A stretch of DNA of 48,650 nucleotides, from positions 1-48,650 of the IMG/VR virus record IMGVR_UViG_3300025133_007636, one strand, 5' to 3'. The DNA comes from a virus. The notes below the pieces were generated by a model, which did no database searches, was not told where the DNA came from, and worked only from the letters and a program-made list of their open reading frames with translations. Positions 38,801-47,600 of the stretch are shown here, in pieces. How positions within the stretch are numbered: the stretch's first letter is position 1; every line of letters begins with the position of its first letter. A program made the translations under genes and the position numbers.

Positions 38801-41800
38801 AGGAAGCATGTTATCTACCATTGTTGCAATAATAATCTCGTCGGCGCAAGTCACTGCGAAGGGTAGCCACTTGCAAGTGAAGTCATCATAGTAGACCTTG
38901 AAGGTCGTTCCAACAGGAATTGCTGCAGCGCCGTCATTCTTTACTATGACATATCTATCGTCTTCTCCAGAGCTTCCATCCTTAGTCCAAGCTGCGGGAG
39001 ATTCACCTACTTCTTTAGTTGTGAGACCAGAACTTCCGCGCTTTTGTGTTTCTGCTCCCACGGCAAGTTCTGTTTCTGAACCCTCTGATTCAAGAAGAAC
39101 TTTCATGAACCTTGGAGGTTGGGGGGTTGTCCAAACACCTCTTGCTCGGTCGTATCTAAGGTCTATTGGTGCTGTTGGCCATGTATGAGTATCTCTCAAA
39201 AATCCGGGCAGAAACTTGTCAGTAAGGTTGCCAGTAGTAAAGCTTCCAGCGGCGGCTCCCGACGAACTATCAGCCTCATTAGGAACAGGCTTTCCTTGAA
39301 GGTCATAACCCCACCCATGAAGCATCAAAGGCCCCTTAAGGGCTAAGAACCTATAGTCATTAGAATATGCTTCGCTTTGACTATCATACTCGGCAGCTTC
39401 ACTATACAGAGTAGTTTCCGGAGCGTCTGCTCCCCTCGCCACAAGGTCATTGCTGTGCCCTTCGTTTATATTGTCTCTTTTGTCCTTACCGCCTGCCGAA
39501 AGGTGCATTTGTGCAAACGATAACCCTCTTGGGTTCTGGAAAGGTTGAAGATAGAGGTTATTAATATCATAGTCGCCATCAAAAAGCTGCTTGTCGTTGT
39601 CTTCAGTTGCGTTGTACGGACCGTTTGGTCTAGCTGGAGTTGACTTGGAGTTTATACAGCTCCCAGCGGGAGAAGCTAAAGGGGGAAGCCCTCCGTCTCC
39701 GCCAAGAGAGACAGGATAAAACAAAGAGTCCAAGCCTACAATTGCCTTCTCTCCGTAGCTCTCATCCAAAGTATTTTGTAGTTCCGACCCCGGAAGAATA
39801 CCCATGTCTACGGAAACACCCGTATTCCCATCTGGCGTTTTCATCTTAACAGCTCTTGCTGTTAAAGCTATGCCTCCTCCAGCAGCCCCATCTTGATTTT
39901 TCCCTACTTGTTGACCCTGCTGGTGCGCGCCTTTTGGTTGTCCTCCTCCTGCTTCTCCTCCTCCTCCACCACCTGCTCCGGCAGCACCTCCGCCAAAGCC
40001 ATCCATGCCCGGCATACCCCGAAAGCCTTTGCCTTGCAGTTGAAGAGATTTAAGATTGAATTTTCTTTGGTCTTTATTGGCTGCTATTCTTGCTCTTGCC
40101 ATCTTCTTTAATCGTTCAGCATTTAGCTTTGCAAATTGAGCATATTTAGGCGTGTAGGTTCTAAAGTTATATTGACTCGTTATCCCCCCTGCTGCTACGG
40201 TCACCTGTATTCCTGTGAGGTTCGGACCATAACTATTATTCATAGTAGGCTCATCTATATAATAGAAGGAGGCTCCTCCGTTGATTTGCCCACCACCGGG
40301 AATAGTTATAGACTTTGGGGTTCTGTTTTCTACTAAAGCAAAGTCTGACCTTACTTGGTTAAGCTCCCAACCAATTCTGATTTTATCTGGAAGACCGGGA
40401 ACTTTAATGCTTCCCATCTCACTTGATTGCATATTGGTAACTTGTTGGTCGGCTAAATCCTGCCCAGCAACAGCCAACAAAGCATAGCCAGCATAGTTCC
40501 AAGGGGTTAATTCTTCATTAACCTCAACTCTAGTTTTTCCATCAACTGCGCCGCTGGTTTCCCAAGGGCCGTAGGTAAAGCCGTCGTATTGGATAGGAAC
40601 AGCTGCAGCCACAGGCGACATAGCCTCATGAGCCATTCCCATGTTGACCAGATTAGCACCTACCCCTCTCCTAAGCTGCTGTGATATCTCTTCGCTGTTT
40701 TTTCCAGCTGCTATTTTCATAACTCTCATAAACGCAGCAAAAGCATCGCTCACACCTTGCTCTGACTCTATTTTTGCCTGAACAGCGCTACCAATCTTAA
40801 GTATGCTGTGGGGGCCTTGCATATTTGCCTTGTCTAGATAGGCGATTTCTTTTGAGCTACCAGCCTTCAACCAGAGATTATTCCCATTAACATAATATTC
40901 GCCTTTTGTAAATTTGCTAAAATCTATTCTTGACCCAGCATTAACTCCGGCTCCCCCAAAGCTGGAATTGAAAGCACCACCGGCAAACAGATTAAACCTA
41001 ACAAAACTAGTATATCTACCATCAGCATCATCTCCACCAAAGACAGTCTGAGCAAGGCTTCCGTTCAAACCCAAGGGAGCAGGAGCATCAGACCAAGCCT
41101 TGTCTGTTGGTTGGAAACTCTGCCTAGCCACACCATCAATTGTGTTGTTAATAGTACAAAGTCCCTCTAGAGGAACAATCCATTCCTTACCGTATCTTTT
41201 AGCGAATGAAGATATCCATGTGAAAACCTTGCTCAAGTCTTCTAAATCTTTCTTGCCTGTATTTTTAGCTATCTGCTTGCTGACATAACTTTGAACACTT
41301 TTGTTTGCCTGAACAAAGTGTTGTGGTTTTATTGCTACTCCGTTCTCACCCCAACCTTGTTGCTTAGCCTTTTTTAGAACTCCCTCTAAAGCTTGAAAAG
41401 CGTAGTATTGAAGAGGTTGGTTTCCAAAGAATAAGACCTTTATTGGGTGGTTTTTTTGGTTTGTAATCCATCCAGTCCAACTTTTCTCTCCCATCATAGC
41501 TGCTCTCATCTCTGATTCAGTTATTGTATAGGTAGAGAAATTTATCATCTTCTCTAATGTCTCGTTTAGAGAACTCGTAGGAACATTTATTTGATATTCA
41601 AAACCACCTGTTGGTTTAGAGACCCTACATCCAGTGATAAGATTTTCATTGTCGTCTACTCCCCAGTAAGGCTGAATACCAGCAAAGTTACAATTAGACA
41701 TAGCCCCCGGACATTCGCATTCAAACAGGTTGGTTTTTTTACCACCTATAACCATTGCGCTGGTTACGTCGTTTCTAAATTCAAGACCATTAGAGCTCTC

Positions 41801-43015
41801 CATAACTTGATTATCTGGGTCGTCTATAAAGTTTTCTATGGCATCAAGGTTGGGTTGGGTAGTCCTGTCTACACAGCGAACCTTTAATATAAGAAGAGTT
41901 CCACCCCCAACAATCACAGGAATTAAATCTAGGAAATATTCATAGCCAGCATCCTCACACAGTCTAGATATTGCATCCAATAGCGTAATAGATGTTCCTC
42001 CCATTCTGTAATCAACAGGAGGAACTGGTAGATTGGTAAGGTCTACTAGATATTCGCACCCTCCCATTCTTGGTCTCTTGGGGGTTATTCCAGTAAATGC
42101 AGAAAGACCAGATTGAGATATGTTTAAGCCCGTGTAAATATTGTTCCAAGGCATACCTTCTTCGGTTGCGGCAGCACCTCCAAAAGCCCCTCCTCCCGTG
42201 GTCGGACACTCAACACCGTATTTCTCCATAATTGCAAACACATTGATTATGTTTGGAGTTAGAACAGCGTCACTATACTCATCGGCAATTATAAGACTTA
42301 CACCAGCTAATAATTCCCTTGGGTCTATCAGGGTTACTGAATATACAGGGTTACCACTTGGGCTTCTAGTCTTTGTGAAACTTTGAAAGACTCCGGTAAA
42401 TTCAAAATTGCCCATTCTAAAATAGACTGCAGACCCAACTGAAGGAGGCTCAAATTTATCTGCTTTTGTTGTACTTACTTCCCTTAGCGTACTGGTATTG
42501 CCAAGCTTTAGATTCTTGTGACCCTGATAATATATTTTGCTCCCGCCCTCACATAAGTCTTCTGCTAATCTGACTGTTAGAGAACTGCTTTGTTCACCAT
42601 AACCAAGACTTACAGAAAAGTCCATAATGGACGCACCAAGGAAGGTCGTATGCTTAATGGGTTCGTCACCGGGGCAGAGTATGGCGGTTGAAAGATTTGC
42701 AATAGCTGCTGCTTGAGAAGATTTATTTCCTTGGGTTAGAGTCGAAAGCAGTCCGTTGCCTTGGCCTCTTCTCCAATTAAATTTGGGCAAGAATAAAGTG
42801 CTACCACCGGGAGATGGGACTACTTCAACGCCATGTTGGTCAATAGGCTTACCTTGTCCGTTGAGACCCGTGACTTCTCCCCTGTCAGCGATGAAGGAAT
42901 CGTCCATTGGGGGACCAAGAACCGTATTGTCAGAGTCTCCGCCACCCGCAGAAGGCGAAACAAAACCTCTTTCAGAGCCTCCGAAGAGACCATTTCCACA
43001 TAATCCACCTAACAT
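35876..43015 (-). CDS. Giant baseplate/tail protein with cysteine-rich repeats (2379 aa)
   Basis: A very long virion-type protein. Residues 110-450 look like a tail hub domain of the gpD/gp27 kind (MDFSVSLGYGEQSSSLTVRL, VYFRMGNFEFTGVFQSF, VYSVTLIDPRELLAG); confidence in that is low. The middle is Gly/Ala-rich with long helices. From about residue 1450 the protein is Cys-rich and acidic. A Gly-Pro linker at about 1575-1602 precedes 5-6 repeats built as CC...C...C (near residues 1622, 1745, 1767, 1813, 1951 and 2016). DEDGDGSYD and DDDDDGFIPTDED are calcium-binding-like loops. These look like extracellular adhesion modules. The ATG has AAAGGAAAAAG ahead. Confidence 0.7.
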   Translation of the reverse strand: MLGGLCGNGLFGGSERGFVSPSAGGGDSDNTVLGPPMDDSFIADRGEVTGLNGQGKPIDQHGVEVVPSPGGSTLFLPKFNWRRGQGNGLLSTLTQGNKSSQAAAIANLSTAILCPGDEPIKHTTFLGASIMDFSVSLGYGEQSSSLTVRLAEDLCEGGSKIYYQGHKNLKLGNTSTLREVSTTKADKFEPPSVGSAVYFRMGNFEFTGVFQSFTKTRSPSGNPVYSVTLIDPRELLAGVSLIIADEYSDAVLTPNIINVFAIMEKYGVECPTTGGGAFGGAAATEEGMPWNNIYTGLNISQSGLSAFTGITPKRPRMGGCEYLVDLTNLPVPPVDYRMGGTSITLLDAISRLCEDAGYEYFLDLIPVIVGGGTLLILKVRCVDRTTQPNLDAIENFIDDPDNQVMESSNGLEFRNDVTSAMVIGGKKTNLFECECPGAMSNCNFAGIQPYWGVDDNENLITGCRVSKPTGGFEYQINVPTSSLNETLEKMINFSTYTITESEMRAAMMGEKSWTGWITNQKNHPIKVLFFGNQPLQYYAFQALEGVLKKAKQQGWGENGVAIKPQHFVQANKSVQSYVSKQIAKNTGKKDLEDLSKVFTWISSFAKRYGKEWIVPLEGLCTINNTIDGVARQSFQPTDKAWSDAPAPLGLNGSLAQTVFGGDDADGRYTSFVRFNLFAGGAFNSSFGGAGVNAGSRIDFSKFTKGEYYVNGNNLWLKAGSSKEIAYLDKANMQGPHSILKIGSAVQAKIESEQGVSDAFAAFMRVMKIAAGKNSEEISQQLRRGVGANLVNMGMAHEAMSPVAAAVPIQYDGFTYGPWETSGAVDGKTRVEVNEELTPWNYAGYALLAVAGQDLADQQVTNMQSSEMGSIKVPGLPDKIRIGWELNQVRSDFALVENRTPKSITIPGGGQINGGASFYYIDEPTMNNSYGPNLTGIQVTVAAGGITSQYNFRTYTPKYAQFAKLNAERLKKMARARIAANKDQRKFNLKSLQLQGKGFRGMPGMDGFGGGAAGAGGGGGGEAGGGQPKGAHQQGQQVGKNQDGAAGGGIALTARAVKMKTPDGNTGVSVDMGILPGSELQNTLDESYGEKAIVGLDSLFYPVSLGGDGGLPPLASPAGSCINSKSTPARPNGPYNATEDNDKQLFDGDYDINNLYLQPFQNPRGLSFAQMHLSAGGKDKRDNINEGHSNDLVARGADAPETTLYSEAAEYDSQSEAYSNDYRFLALKGPLMLHGWGYDLQGKPVPNEADSSSGAAAGSFTTGNLTDKFLPGFLRDTHTWPTAPIDLRYDRARGVWTTPQPPRFMKVLLESEGSETELAVGAETQKRGSSGLTTKEVGESPAAWTKDGSSGEDDRYVIVKNDGAAAIPVGTTFKVYYDDFTCKWLPFAVTCADEIIIATMVDNMLPDANGEATVICPPDREGQKVRVINSLNQPISAHKQVILWKKCGDCGVNCPSADGEDEDGDGSYDTGTGLQGGCYRVLQAEFCPLNVVTSVYVEERYEQLNLGTASPGTGGTVSSNLKSGGGTEGDGACNDAGDVKKEDINDIEFCNKKIVVKVWVDEYAQVCETPVVTSTCGGPGPGPGGPGPGPGGPGPGPGPEGPGPRGGGCEDDEPYCGGEEACCRYTEDGVEKTVSIDDQDPCETADTGKDHVSSFRCLAAKEDNVWCSNDGKQTLTTDTPEDEDAANWNLVGKGLGGELSNCSLFEECLWENNRGETKSAKSYCSEANNANDGRCAGGPCFECKCCDLSNTDWVAINNEQDGLPTGEACCELVPINKEFTEDDCERVMGGDVVRCPVEDYIDCDGADDKDDVTGKCCVDAHHEALEYDGDCRPICADDDNFNDPNCRRLADCIEGGGKAGLCGDCPEDEEDDPTDDPDDPAEYGCITTYKGGHKDSLWPGPIPGADICGPGTNDILCDGLWDFNDLDYWEGEANIEMGMGYNRFPSDCDECVCCEASDGTIWPSHWFSNFPEDCTGFEVGHHNETPVPVPNSLGGKVIWCPNNDPDVKGGEMPECGWCCLEHETGKLTPIGGEGGVQASACAEFGFGSIVSCDRDAVIEGNRAGQAEAYTDDDDDGFIPTDEDEPFDNSGSDASLGGGEVGGGGIVEPRPDSGDKAGLEPDGSTHEDNRASSGKSPPTTTAGYSSGSTGSSNPCDLSSLMSGSTSSDNVTLKVCTVVPDGAITTGSCATQYPDVSMASFKISSCADYKFNMEFEHVQYPLLWIDVCERTIYLQTAFSNPICGIQRRADIASLYEHSTKNSLGLQMPVFNAPYHPNVEKQFGFPNGFTSKIQTGTYEHDKQYEANAPEPAISFKEGTAYDDSIFSWEACYRGLYQGTGGTTSPGETLKSPSTISSGKDGNTANWGITKPPDSTPPQSSYTT
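38226..38290. repeat. 21-bp GC-rich repeat encoding the Gly-Pro linker
   Basis: About three copies of a 21-base unit built on GGGGCCGGGGCCGGGACCAC, in the coding strand giving GGPGPGP. It encodes the flexible linker of the giant tail protein just before its cysteine-rich repeats. It is the most GC-rich stretch of the window and is liable to copy-number change. Confidence 0.75.
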
Positions 43016-43024
43016 CTTTTTCCT

Positions 43025-44587
43025 TTACGGGCAATCTTCGCAGGTTGAGTAAGTCCATCCCATTTGCCTACTGTATTTTCCAGTAGTAGGGTTCCAGTTT
43101 TCTGTATCTGTATTCTTAAAAATTGTCAAACATTCTATGCCACAATTGTCGGGCCTATACTGTTCCATCACAGTCTTTGCCTCATCCGAGGGTGCGGTGT
43201 CTACTACACCAGAACATTCACAGTTAATTTCGCCCACAGGCATAGTTGCGTCTAATGCAATACTTCTCTGTCTGGATGTAACAGTACCCATGCCCTGAAG
43301 AATCGGGCCAGCAGCACGACCTAGCACTGTAAGTTCCGCAAAAACGTCATGGGCGTTTGTCTCGGAAAGAGTAATCTCTGTCTTTAGTGAGTTTTCAAGA
43401 CATCCCGAAGGGCGGTTGTCAAACACATAAGAATAAGAAATGGTACCCTGTCGTGGGTTGTGCCCAATCGAAGTGCTCGTAGGTACTCTGTTGACACCTC
43501 TAGACGAACCAACCTTGTCTCCAAAATAGCGAGCTCTCTCATAGCTAGCATTTTCCAAATCAAGAGACTCAAAATAATTTTGGGCGTTATCGTATTTATT
43601 ATTATCGTTTGAATAATCGCATAGCTGACCCGAAGCCGCCCCAGTAATTGTGCCTGCTAAGGATATGGTAACTAAGCTTGAATCAGTTGTCTGAGAAACA
43701 TCTGCGTTCCAGTCGTCTTTAGCGCCAAAAGCATTGATGCCCGAGGCATAAGACTCCTCTGGGTATACTGTCCAAGTTTCCGTAACATTATAAGAACCAC
43801 CAGACTTATCAATCTGCACAGTTCTGTTCTGGTTGAATATTACGGCCATGCCGCCGCTTGCAGAGGGCTCAGGACAAATAACGCCGTTGGCTAGTCCTAT
43901 TCCATCGTCTCTAAATTGGTTATAACCTAATAATGGTTTTATATAACCGCTTGCATTTTTATATGCCGGGCGAACAAGTTGTCCGTCTACGAAATCCGGC
44001 TTACCAACAGCAGATATATTGTGGGTTACAATGAAAGAATCTGGATAAACATCTTCGGTTCCATCAAGCCAAGTTATGTTATAGTAATTTTCGTCGGCCT
44101 TTTGAATGTCCCAGCTTTCACTGAAGTCTGAAATCATGTTCTCGCCATTGAGACCACTTCCAGCGACATCCATTGCTGTATCGACGTCATACTCTAGATT
44201 AACAGTGTAGTCGCACCTATCAACCCAAGTACCTTCTGCAAAATCAATCGAATTGATTCTAGGTCTACATTTTATGATTTCTGTATCGGAACATTTAATT
44301 ACAAGCTCTAACCCTACGCCAGTGGCAGCAAAGGCTTCGAGAAAATCATCTTGCAGTTCGTTTATGCTGGATATACCCCCAACGCCAGTCGGAAAAGGGG
44401 TCAATGTACCCTGAAGGGTCATATTGTACAGCGTACCAATAATCTCTCCGCCACCAGTTTTCTGATTTTCCTTATTCAGACTAATAAGCGGAACAGGGGT
44501 AAACGTATATTTACCATATTGCATAGTCGTGCTATTGCTTATGCCTAAGTCTGCAAGTTGTTCGGGAGTTAAATTAAATCCACCCAT
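43025..44587 (-). CDS. Tail structural protein (520 aa)
   Basis: Mostly beta-rich protein with cysteines (IIKCRPRINSIDFAEGTWVD, CDYTVNLEYD, CLENSLKTEITLSETNAHDV). A helical N-terminal segment (LTPEQLADLGISNSTTMQYG) and a C-terminal Cys cluster (CECSG, CGIECL, CEDCP) are present. It lies between the tape-measure gene (18 bases) and the giant baseplate protein (9 bases), the usual position of distal tail or baseplate hub components. AGGAAA precedes the start. No exact family can be named. Confidence 0.6.
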   Translation of the reverse strand: MGGFNLTPEQLADLGISNSTTMQYGKYTFTPVPLISLNKENQKTGGGEIIGTLYNMTLQGTLTPFPTGVGGISSINELQDDFLEAFAATGVGLELVIKCSDTEIIKCRPRINSIDFAEGTWVDRCDYTVNLEYDVDTAMDVAGSGLNGENMISDFSESWDIQKADENYYNITWLDGTEDVYPDSFIVTHNISAVGKPDFVDGQLVRPAYKNASGYIKPLLGYNQFRDDGIGLANGVICPEPSASGGMAVIFNQNRTVQIDKSGGSYNVTETWTVYPEESYASGINAFGAKDDWNADVSQTTDSSLVTISLAGTITGAASGQLCDYSNDNNKYDNAQNYFESLDLENASYERARYFGDKVGSSRGVNRVPTSTSIGHNPRQGTISYSYVFDNRPSGCLENSLKTEITLSETNAHDVFAELTVLGRAAGPILQGMGTVTSRQRSIALDATMPVGEINCECSGVVDTAPSDEAKTVMEQYRPDNCGIECLTIFKNTDTENWNPTTGKYSRQMGWTYSTCEDCP

Positions 44588-44605
44588 GTTTCATTTCCTA
44601 TTCTA

Positions 44606-47600
44606 TTAGGCGTTGCCCACACCAGTATTTTCACCGAACGCATCAGTTTCCGGTATGAGACCTTTGATTCTGTCAAACACTTCCTTTGCTACCTCATCTT
44701 TTATTGTCTTGCCTAATACCTGAGCAAAACCTTGGTCGTTACTTACGCTTACTGATACGTCATGTTCGTGTGTAAATTTCTCTGGTAGACTGGCCAATGA
44801 TTGAGCTGCCTCATGAATTTTGGTAGCTGCGGCATCAAATATGTTTGCTGCCTCTGTTATTGTGGTCATATTGCCATTGAATTGTTCAAACATTGTTGAA
44901 AGAGTTACTGCGCTTGCCTCCATTGTTTGCGCGAAGGCTGCGAAGTCTGCACCTGTTCCACCAGCCCCACCAGCTCCTGCACCGCCTCTACCAAAACCAC
45001 CTTCAGCGGGAGGAACCCCACCACCGGGTCGTTTAGGTTTATCTCTAAGTGATAGGTCGCCTTCGATATTATTAAAACCACCCATGCCGCCTGTGAGTTG
45101 GTTTGCGTAGAAACTGGCAGCCTCACCCGGTGTGGTGGCCGTCTGTCTCGGTGGTAAAAGTTCAGAACGGAGCGGCCCTTGTGTAGGAGCGGCAGCACCG
45201 CCTCCAGCACCACCGCCTCCAGCAGGTGCTTGTACTTGCTGTAGCTGAGAAGAACCTCTTCGAATAGACTCCTGAGCTGGTTTTGGCAGCTGAGAAAAAG
45301 GAACCTCTTCTCCGCTAGGCAGTCGGAATTTAGGGTCGGGTTGTGTACGCGGGCTTCCGGGCTGAGCAATTACTTGGCCATGTCTTTGTAATCCCCCTTC
45401 AGGACCTAATACTGGAGCACCCGGCCCGCCTTGAATAAACGCCTGCTTGTCCTCTTCACTACCCTGTGCGTATCCAGCTCGAACCTGCTTGAATCTGAGT
45501 AGCTTTGCTGCTTTCGCCTTCTCTATCGCAGCCCTCTCCTTCAATCTCTTCATTCTTTTTTCTTCAGCTTTACGTCTCTCGGCCTCTATTCCCAACTGAA
45601 TATCATGTGCTTCATTCTCTTTTTGCGCTCTTGCCTTTGCCTCTTCATTAAGTCTTTTATAGTGCGCTTGCATATCTGCTTGAACATCAGCATGACCTAA
45701 TTCTATTTCCGGACTACCAAATGGGTTTACCACTCCCCCGTTTTCCATTTTTGGCAAGGCGACGCCACCGTTATTTAAAGCCTCCAACAAACCTCTATTT
45801 TTACTTGTAGCATTGGCATTAACAACAAACTCACCTCGCTCCGCCTCTATTATAGTTCCACCAGCAGAGTGTTTCTGACCACCAAGAATCCCTCCTTTTT
45901 TATAGACAGGTGCTCTAGCCTGACGTTGAATCCATGCCTGCCAAGCCTCCGACTTATTAACGGCACCGTTTCGCGTACTTCCACTGTCATCTATGCGTCT
46001 AAGGTCTTTCTCTAGTTCCCTTAGACCTTTTTCACTATACGGAAGGAGCTGTTCCTCTGACGGACTACTCTCTCCCGCGAAGTGCTGTGCAATTAACCAT
46101 TTTGCCATTTGGATACGCAACTCAAGGTTTGAGTCATCTCTTGGAGCCTTTCCCGAGTGCGGCAACATTAGCGATGCCCTTGCTGCTCGCTCTCCCTGCC
46201 TCTTCTCAATTTCCCCTAACACGCCCACGGACTTAAGATGAGGACTCAGTTTCTTCATCAGTTCCATTGCCCCATACTCAGCCGCAGACCCATCTACATA
46301 AAGTTGAGCTTGGTCGCCAGTTTTAACTGTTCCTCCTTTTTGAGGAACCCCCTTGAGCATTAATTGGCCTTGGTCAACATAGGCGTGTCCCCCTGTAGGC
46401 GCGACGACATCCCGATTTTCTTTGGATAAGAGTTTTTCCTCCGAACTTCCTCCGAAGTGCTGCTTACTAAAGTTCCAAGGAAATTGACCGCCATAAGAGA
46501 AAGTATCTGAAGGATATATTTTATTTCCGGTTTTCGGGTGCTCAATTATTCCTGCAGTATCTGCGGGATTGTCGCCTACAAACCAAGAGGGTATGTTGCT
46601 CATTTGTTGCCCATCGCTGCGCTCAGGCTTGCCCGACCTCTCACCTCGGGAAATATAATCATACATCGCTTGACTTTGCGACGCCTTGTATACCCAGCTC
46701 GGCTCAGCTAGAGGGTAATCTGGGAATTCTGCAACCGCTTTGGCCTTTTCTGTAGTCAACCTCTCTTCTATCGCTGCTGCTTTGTCTCTTTTAAGCCCTT
46801 CAAAAAACTCAATAAGACCAGCTTGCTTCTGCGTTATTTTTTCATAGTCAAGCCGCTTACTATCTAATCCCATTCCTCTCCCGCTTTTTCCGCCATCCTT
46901 ACTCTTCATCAAGTACCTAGCTTGATACCTCATTGCTTCCGCAGCACCTTCTGCATAACCCATCAGTGTTTTTAGCTCATCCGATTGCTCAGCATATTGC
47001 TTCTCTGCTACCCATTGTGGAGGCTGCCAACCCTCCCACTTACCATCTTTAAGCCCAAAGTTACTAAGAGTCGAGTCAAAAGCAGGATTTTTAGGCTTAC
47101 TATATTGTGAGTGTATATCAGCAATAGATAAATCTTCAAAATTTTTATTAAATACGCCCGCTTTCCACCTGCTCGGAAAAGTTGCTGTCCCCCATTCCCC
47201 AATACCACCAGCAATAACTTCCATATCAGTAGAGCGGGCAGCATTGTCTATTGCTAAACTAGCAGCCTCTCCAATTCCTTGCGCCGCCTGCTCAAAGAAC
47301 TGCGCCTTCATTTGTTGGTCATAAAACTCTTTTCCGGCTTTTATGCTTTCAAGCTGCTTTGCATCTGGTTCTGTCCCATAAACTTCCTTCCATTGTTTTG
47401 CGCTTGTTATTTGTACGGCCGTTTTTGCACCGGGTATATTCTCACGCAAATCCTCGCCGGGCATCAGACCGTAAAGAAAGTCCATCCCATCCGTTATGCC
47501 CATTGTCCCAAACGAACCCACTGCACGCAGACCCTTGATTACAGTTCCTGCTTTATAAGGGATTAGTGCCTGTTCGATATAATGTCTAAATGATGCATCA